Source: Phycisphaeraceae bacterium (GTDB taxonomy: Bacteria > Planctomycetota > Phycisphaerae > Phycisphaerales > Phycisphaeraceae). From it: a stretch of DNA of 10,327 bases. Position 1 is the first letter of the stretch. The number at the start of each line of letters is the position of its first letter. This document shows positions 6,646-10,327 of this stretch, piece after piece. The stretch is taken from contig JADZCW010000176.1 in the NCBI GenBank assembly GCA_020851395.1, positions 1 to 10,327 on the forward strand, in the 5' to 3' direction. The position numbers and the translations under genes were made by a program. The notes under the pieces were generated by a model that worked only from the letters and a program-made list of their open reading frames with translations, ran no database searches and was not told where the DNA came from.

Positions 6646-9303
6646 TCATCGGGACAATGCCCCCATCATGCTCAGGAAGATCGACGCAGCGGCCGGGTCG
6701 TACTGGCCATCGCTCTTCTCGGGCATTGGGACATCCTCGCTGCCGGGCGTCAGACGATCCTTGAGCATCAACTGGCTCAGGACGACCTCGCCCACACCCG
6801 TGGGCGTGCTCAGCAGCACGACCTGCTCGGGCTTCTCGATCCACAAGAGCGGCGATCCCTCAGCCGTCGCCGCCCCCTGAATCGAGCGATCGGCGAGGGT
6901 TCCGGGGGGGCCGTTCCAGCGTTTGAAGACCTCGGGGTCGAGGCCGCCGAATGCCGCGCGGCTCATGTCACGGGAGGCAGGGAACGCACGCGAGGACATG
7001 CCGCGTTGGAAATTGCCGCGCTCGCTGGGCGTGAAGTCCACCAGCTCGGGCCAATTCCAGGCGGCCTGGTCGAGCACGACAAGCCGGCCGCCCTGGCGGA
7101 CATAGTCGAGCATCGCCGGCGCGGCCTGTCGGTCGTGTGCGTTGACGTGCGCGACATCCCACACCACCACGGCAGCCGGCAGCGCGGACACATCGCGCCA
7201 GTGCTCCTTGAACGGAATCTTCATTCGCGACAGGAACGTCCTGGCCCGGTCGTCCGCCCCAAGCATGACTATGCCGCGTTCAAGAACAATCCCCGTCGCA
7301 CGCGGTGACGTGATGGACCGGACGATCCGTTGCGAGGCAACGGGCTTGCATCTCTCTCGTCGCAGGACGGCGACGAGGTAATACACCCCCGGCTCAGACG
7401 GCATCGGCCAGCGAATCGATCGTTTCTCAATCGACTGCCCGCTCAACGTGATCGAGCATTCCTCCCGCCAGATCGCCTCGTCCAACGCGGCCGGCAGTGG
7501 GACATGCTCGGGATTGCGTCGCGTCAGCAGCAGTTCGACGCGGGCATTGACGCTTTGATCGAGTTCGTTGATAAGCCAGAGCGAAGCCGCGGGAGATGTT
7601 CCAGCCTCGAAGTTGCGGTCGAAGAGCTCCAGGCTCGCGAGGACCGGTGACATGGCGCTGTGGAATGCGGCGGCCATCGGCGTGGGGAATTCTTCTCGCC
7701 ACCATCGCTCTTTCCTCATGCCCGTCCAGCCGGCGAACATGTAGGGGAGGATCAGGTCGAACTGCTCCCGCCGCAGGGCCTCGGTGTGCTCGCCGGCGAA
7801 CTCGGCCATGATCAGGTCGCGCTCGGGGTGATCCTTGTCCCCCAGCCAGCGCCGGGCGATCGAGTCATACGGGCCAAGGATGTTCATGTACTCGCTGTTG
7901 CCCAGCGTCCGAGCAGGATCGCGATTCACGGCGAACTTGTGGAACTGCCGCAGCGGCCCGCCCTCGGACCCGCTGTTGAAGTTCACGCAGGTATGCACGT
8001 CGACCACCTCGGGCGTGCCGTCGTTGCTCAGGGGCCCGGCTCGCATTGCCGGACGCGAGGGGTCGAGGTCTTTCACGAACCGCCAGTAGGGCCCCTTCTC
8101 CCATTCCTCCCCGGCGAGCGGAGCCTCGTTGGTCAGCACCCAGAGGGCGATCGAGGGATGGTTGCCCAATTCCCAGACCCAGTTCTTGGCATCGATCAGG
8201 GCCTGGACGTTGAAGTGCTCCTGCTCCTCGGGGGTGAACTTGAAGTCGGCGTGGTTGTAGAGCACGGGCAGCTCGGCCAGGATCAGTACGCCATGCTCGT
8301 CGCACATGTCGAGCCAGCTGTGCGGTGGGGGCAGGGTGTGCGTGCGGAAGCACATGAGGTTCATCCGCCGGCCCTCGTCGAGCAGATATTCCTTGGCGTG
8401 GCCCCGAAAACGATCGCCCCACAGCCACTCATACACAAGATTCGAGCCGCGCAGCCAGAGGCGTCGGCCGTTGAGTTCGTAGCGGCCGCGGCGCACGCGG
8501 ATGTCACGCATGCCGAAGGTGACTTGCTTCTGATCGCACAATGCTCCGTCGGCGTGCACCTGCACCAGGGCCTCGTAGAGCACGCGATCGTCCAGCGACC
8601 AGAGCTTCGCCCCGGGAAGGGATACCGTGACCGCTGTCACCTCATCGAGGCTGTGGACACTCACTGAGCCTTCGCCGGCAATCGCCGATTGTCCCTTGAG
8701 GCGGACCTGCGCCGACGCCCTCGCGTTGGCGGGCAGTTCGCCCTCGAGCCAGAGGCGCAGCGTCACGGAGCGTTTGTCCACGTCCGGCAGGGGCAGCACG
8801 CCGCGCAGATGCATCGCGTGGAAGAACTCCAGCCAGATGCCCTCGAAGATCCCGATGGCCTTCGCCCCCCAGAACTCCTTGGCGGAGCCCGACGGCGCCA
8901 GCGTGAAGCCCGACGCGCTGCGATTGACGCCCGCCCAGCCCGGCACACGCAGGACGAGTTCATTCTGACCCGCCCGCAGACTCTCCTTCGGCAGCAACAT
9001 CCCATGCGGCCCGATCGGCTCGTGCTCACCGACGAACACGCCGTTGAGCCAGACCTTGGCTCCGAAGCGAACACCCCCCCACCGCAGCGACACACCGCCG
9101 GCCGCCTGCTCCTGCGTCAGATCAAAACGTCGACGCGTCCAGACCACCTCGACCTTCTCGTGCTCGGGGCCGGTCAGGCCGGGCAGGAATTGACCCGGCA
9201 GTTGCACCGTCTCCCAGGCGGCAATCCCATCGACTGTCGCGTCGAGGCCGCTGCGGGCGACGTCCCAGGCGCCTTCGAGGCTAAGCGTTTGATGGATCGT
9301 CAC
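6646..9303 (-). CDS. GH2 family glycoside hydrolase with a C-terminal GATase1-like domain
   Basis: The product is about 885-889 residues. Numbering here is from the ATG at 9315. The N-terminal jelly-roll domain (about 10-165, with KVWLNGVFVGEHE), the Ig-like domain (about 175-270) and the barrel (about 275-560, opening with FGMRDI and LNGRRLWLRGSN) are in the usual GH2 order. The acid/base is E397 in LWVLTNEAP and the probable nucleophile is E505 in IMAEFAGEH. Residues about 675-889 contain DYVRQGGRLVVLD (737-749), typical of GATase1/ThuA-like domains fused to some glycosidases. No signal peptide is seen. Two starts are possible: ATG 9315 has only GGGG directly before it, while GTG 9303 (codon 5) has GGAGGA just upstream. 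I favour the GTG. The 3' end faces the GH20 gene across 20 bp. GH2 covers beta-galactosidase, beta-glucuronidase, beta-mannosidase and others, and I cannot choose between them. Confidence 0.9.
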   Translation of the reverse strand: MTIHQTLSLEGAWDVARSGLDATVDGIAAWETVQLPGQFLPGLTGPEHEKVEVVWTRRRFDLTQEQAAGGVSLRWGGVRFGAKVWLNGVFVGEHEPIGPHGMLLPKESLRAGQNELVLRVPGWAGVNRSASGFTLAPSGSAKEFWGAKAIGIFEGIWLEFFHAMHLRGVLPLPDVDKRSVTLRLWLEGELPANARASAQVRLKGQSAIAGEGSVSVHSLDEVTAVTVSLPGAKLWSLDDRVLYEALVQVHADGALCDQKQVTFGMRDIRVRRGRYELNGRRLWLRGSNLVYEWLWGDRFRGHAKEYLLDEGRRMNLMCFRTHTLPPPHSWLDMCDEHGVLILAELPVLYNHADFKFTPEEQEHFNVQALIDAKNWVWELGNHPSIALWVLTNEAPLAGEEWEKGPYWRFVKDLDPSRPAMRAGPLSNDGTPEVVDVHTCVNFNSGSEGGPLRQFHKFAVNRDPARTLGNSEYMNILGPYDSIARRWLGDKDHPERDLIMAEFAGEHTEALRREQFDLILPYMFAGWTGMRKERWWREEFPTPMAAAFHSAMSPVLASLELFDRNFEAGTSPAASLWLINELDQSVNARVELLLTRRNPEHVPLPAALDEAIWREECSITLSGQSIEKRSIRWPMPSEPGVYYLVAVLRRERCKPVASQRIVRSITSPRATGIVLERGIVMLGADDRARTFLSRMKIPFKEHWRDVSALPAAVVVWDVAHVNAHDRQAAPAMLDYVRQGGRLVVLDQAAWNWPELVDFTPSERGNFQRGMSSRAFPASRDMSRAAFGGLDPEVFKRWNGPPGTLADRSIQGAATAEGSPLLWIEKPEQVVLLSTPTGVGEVVLSQLMLKDRLTPGSEDVPMPEKSDGQYDPAAASIFLSMMGALSR

Positions 9304-9306
9304 GGG

Positions 9307-9312
9307 TCCTCC
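9307..9312 (-). promoter_or_regulatory. Ribosome binding site that decides the GH2 start
   Basis: Minus-strand GGAGGA lies 3 nt before the GTG at 9303-9301 and overlaps the codons just after the upstream ATG at 9315. It supports GTG as the working start, although the spacing is on the short side. Confidence 0.5.
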
Positions 9313-9359
9313 CATCCCCGATCAAGCACAAGACGAACCTCGTGCTCCGGACTCAGCTT

Positions 9360-9370
9360 AGCATGATGCT
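9360..9370. promoter_or_regulatory. Small palindrome upstream of the GH2 gene
   Basis: AGCAT-G-ATGCT is an 11-bp inverted repeat about 45-57 bp before the GH2 start. Its place would suit an operator. No regulator gene is in the window, no clear -10/-35 pair was found for the GH2 gene, and a palindrome this short can arise by chance. Confidence 0.25.
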
Positions 9371-9469
9371 TTCCGCCGAATGCCCCCTTCTCGCTGCACC
9401 CGATTCCACTTCCGGGGGAGGCGTGTGCAAAAAATGTGCCGCGAAGTTTCGTTCGGAGGGAACTGGACT

Positions 9470-9475
9470 TAGAAT
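9470..9475 (+). promoter_or_regulatory. Candidate -10 box of recR
   Basis: TAGAAT (5 of 6 to consensus) lies 31 nt before the recR ATG at 9507 and would give a leader of about 25 nt containing AAAGGG as ribosome binding site. The -35 position 17 bp upstream is TTTCGT, a weak match. The remainder of the 191-bp gap between the divergent GH2 and recR genes holds only the 9360 palindrome and no other feature I can support. Confidence 0.4.
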
Positions 9476-9506
9476 GAGATGCGGCCTGCTCGCAAAGGGT
9501 GCGATC

Positions 9507-10139
9507 ATGGGAAAAAGTTCGAATCAAACCTCCGCTATGTCCCGGGCTATTGAACGCCTGAGCCGGCTGCCCGGCATCGGCAAGCGGTCGGCTGAACGGA
9601 TTGCTTTTTATCTTTTGAAGGCGGATCCCCAGGAGGCCCAGCAGCTTGCCGGGGCCATCAATGACCTGCGGACGCAGTCGATCCAGTGCTCGCGGTGTTG
9701 GAACATCGCTGAGAGCGACCCTTGCCCGGTCTGCACCGATCCCCAGCGCGATCATGCGACGATCCTGGTCGTCGAGCAGCCCGGAGACGTGGCGAGCCTC
9801 GAAGCTACGGGCATTTACCGCGGGCTCTACCACGTACTCTGGGGCCGCTTGGCCGCCCTGGAGGGCATCGGGCCGGGGGATCTGACCATCGGGGCCCTGG
9901 TCGACCGCGTGCGGGAGGCCCGCTCCTCAAGCTCGCCCATCCACGAGGTCATCCTCGGCACCAATCCCACGCTCGAGGGTGACGGTACTGCTCTCTACCT
10001 GGCCCAGAAGCTCGAACCCCTGGGCGTGCGGGTCAGCCGGCTCGCACGCGGCGTACCCACGGGTTCGACGCTCGAGACCGTCTCCAAGGCTGTTCTGGCC
10101 GACGCTGTGGCTGGAAGACAAGGTATGACAGGCACTTAA
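9507..10139 (+). CDS. recR: Recombination mediator protein RecR
   Basis: The product is 210 residues, close to the usual 200. RecR works with RecO (and RecF) to load RecA onto gapped single-stranded DNA during repair. Domains in order are a helix-hairpin-helix (LPGIGKRSAERIAFYLL, 21-37), a four-Cys zinc motif (C61, C64, C73, C76), a TOPRIM domain beginning at ILVVE (86-90) with NPTLEGDGTA (153-162), and the closing RLARGVPTGSTLE (178-190). The open frame extends 55 codons further upstream, but that part shows no RecR similarity. ATG 9507 has AAAGGG before it and gives the family length. ATG 9537 (GenBank-style alternative MSRAIERL) is also possible. The common dnaX-ebfC neighbours are absent: a GH2 gene diverges upstream and rpoN follows 90 bp downstream. 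Confidence 0.96.
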   Translation: MGKSSNQTSAMSRAIERLSRLPGIGKRSAERIAFYLLKADPQEAQQLAGAINDLRTQSIQCSRCWNIAESDPCPVCTDPQRDHATILVVEQPGDVASLEATGIYRGLYHVLWGRLAALEGIGPGDLTIGALVDRVREARSSSSPIHEVILGTNPTLEGDGTALYLAQKLEPLGVRVSRLARGVPTGSTLETVSKAVLADAVAGRQGMTGT

Positions 10140-10229
10140 CAGTATGCATTCATGGCCGATTCCAACCCAAGCTGGGCATCGCGATCGTCGATGAAAACGG
10201 CATAAGCCCAACCAGGAAAACCCTTAACG
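10140..10229 (+). other. recR-rpoN gap
   Basis: I see no convincing terminator or sigma-70 promoter in these 90 bases, so rpoN may be read from the recR promoter. TGGGC and GCCCA (about 10173-10211) could close a loose stem without a T tract. AGGA (10214-10217) lies 12 nt before the rpoN ATG, a rather wide spacing for a ribosome binding site. A frame of 17 codons (10152-10205) shows nothing that marks it as coding. Confidence 0.4.
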
Positions 10230-10327
10230 ATGCGGATCGACACTGGACAACACATGCGGCTCGAGCAGCGGATGAAGCTGGCGCCGCGGATGATCCAGTC
10301 CATGGAGATCCTCCAGCTCGCCTCGCA
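10230..10327 (+). CDS. rpoN: RNA polymerase sigma-54 factor, N-terminal fragment
   Basis: Only the first 32 codons are in the window. They encode the Gln/Leu/Met-rich region I of sigma-54, with QRMKLAPRMIQSMEILQL matching the family pattern (equivalent to LVMTPQLQQAIRLLQL). Region I contacts enhancer-binding ATPases and blocks open-complex formation until they act. The core-binding, DNA-binding and RpoN-box parts lie beyond the edge. The start fits the usual N-terminal length before region I. It follows recR by 90 bp on the same strand. I could not find a good -24/-12 (TGGCAC-N5-TTGC) promoter anywhere in this window. Confidence 0.9.
   Translation, partial: MRIDTGQHMRLEQRMKLAPRMIQSMEILQLAS

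Noticed and set aside
6626..6655. Possible bidirectional terminator between the convergent GH20 and GH2 genes
   Set aside because: The best stem (GACA/TGTC with a bulged outer part) is weak and no T tract follows on either strand.
7660..8667. 335-codon plus-strand frame opposite the GH2 gene
   Set aside because: It is a GC-driven shadow. The GH2 motifs on the other strand are continuous through the same region.
9342..9506. 55-codon N-terminal extension of recR
   Set aside because: It makes the protein much longer than RecR, matches nothing in the family and overlaps the likely promoter.
10152..10205. 17-codon open frame between recR and rpoN
   Set aside because: No ribosome binding site or recognisable product; short frames of this size are common by chance.

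Overview
The window looks like a chromosomal segment of a high-GC bacterium, most probably a planctomycete (a member of the Phycisphaerae is my best guess). The basis is family-level resemblance only: the style of the RpoN N-terminus, the long PurQ, the six-domain S1, and the mix of housekeeping genes with intracellular glycoside hydrolases. No rRNA or other marker gene is present to confirm it. There are eight protein genes, two cut by the window edges. I see no RNA gene, mobile element, CRISPR array or phage gene.

Left part (1-3960, all minus strand): purQ (glutaminase subunit of FGAR amidotransferase) is followed by rpsA (ribosomal protein S1, six S1 domains), then a ubiD-family decarboxylase whose 3' end lies outside the window. 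These three are probably separate transcription units. rpsA has a near-consensus sigma-70 promoter (TTGGCA, 17 bp, TATACT) in the purQ-rpsA gap, giving a leader of about 180 nt. rpsA ends in a strong intrinsic terminator, and ubiD has its own -10-like box right at its start codon. ubiD and purQ both lack a Shine-Dalgarno sequence and carry a -10-like hexamer 6-8 nt before ATG, so both may be made as leaderless mRNAs.

Middle part (4091-9315): this is a small sugar/glycoside island. On the plus strand an ADP-ribosylglycohydrolase-family enzyme, with every metal-binding residue present, is followed after 9 nt by a GH20 hexosaminidase-type enzyme, so the two are probably one operon. Convergent to them, with a 20-bp gap, is a GH2-family glycosidase whose C-terminus carries a GATase1/ThuA-like domain. 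None of the three has a visible signal peptide, so they probably act in the cytoplasm on imported or endogenous glycosides. Their joint substrate is unknown, and this is the most promising lead in the window.

Right part (9507-10327, plus strand): recR (recombination mediator) and the first 32 codons of rpoN (sigma-54).

Intergenic stretches are short, none above 300 bp. Each is covered by the promoter, terminator, hairpin or 'other' entries.
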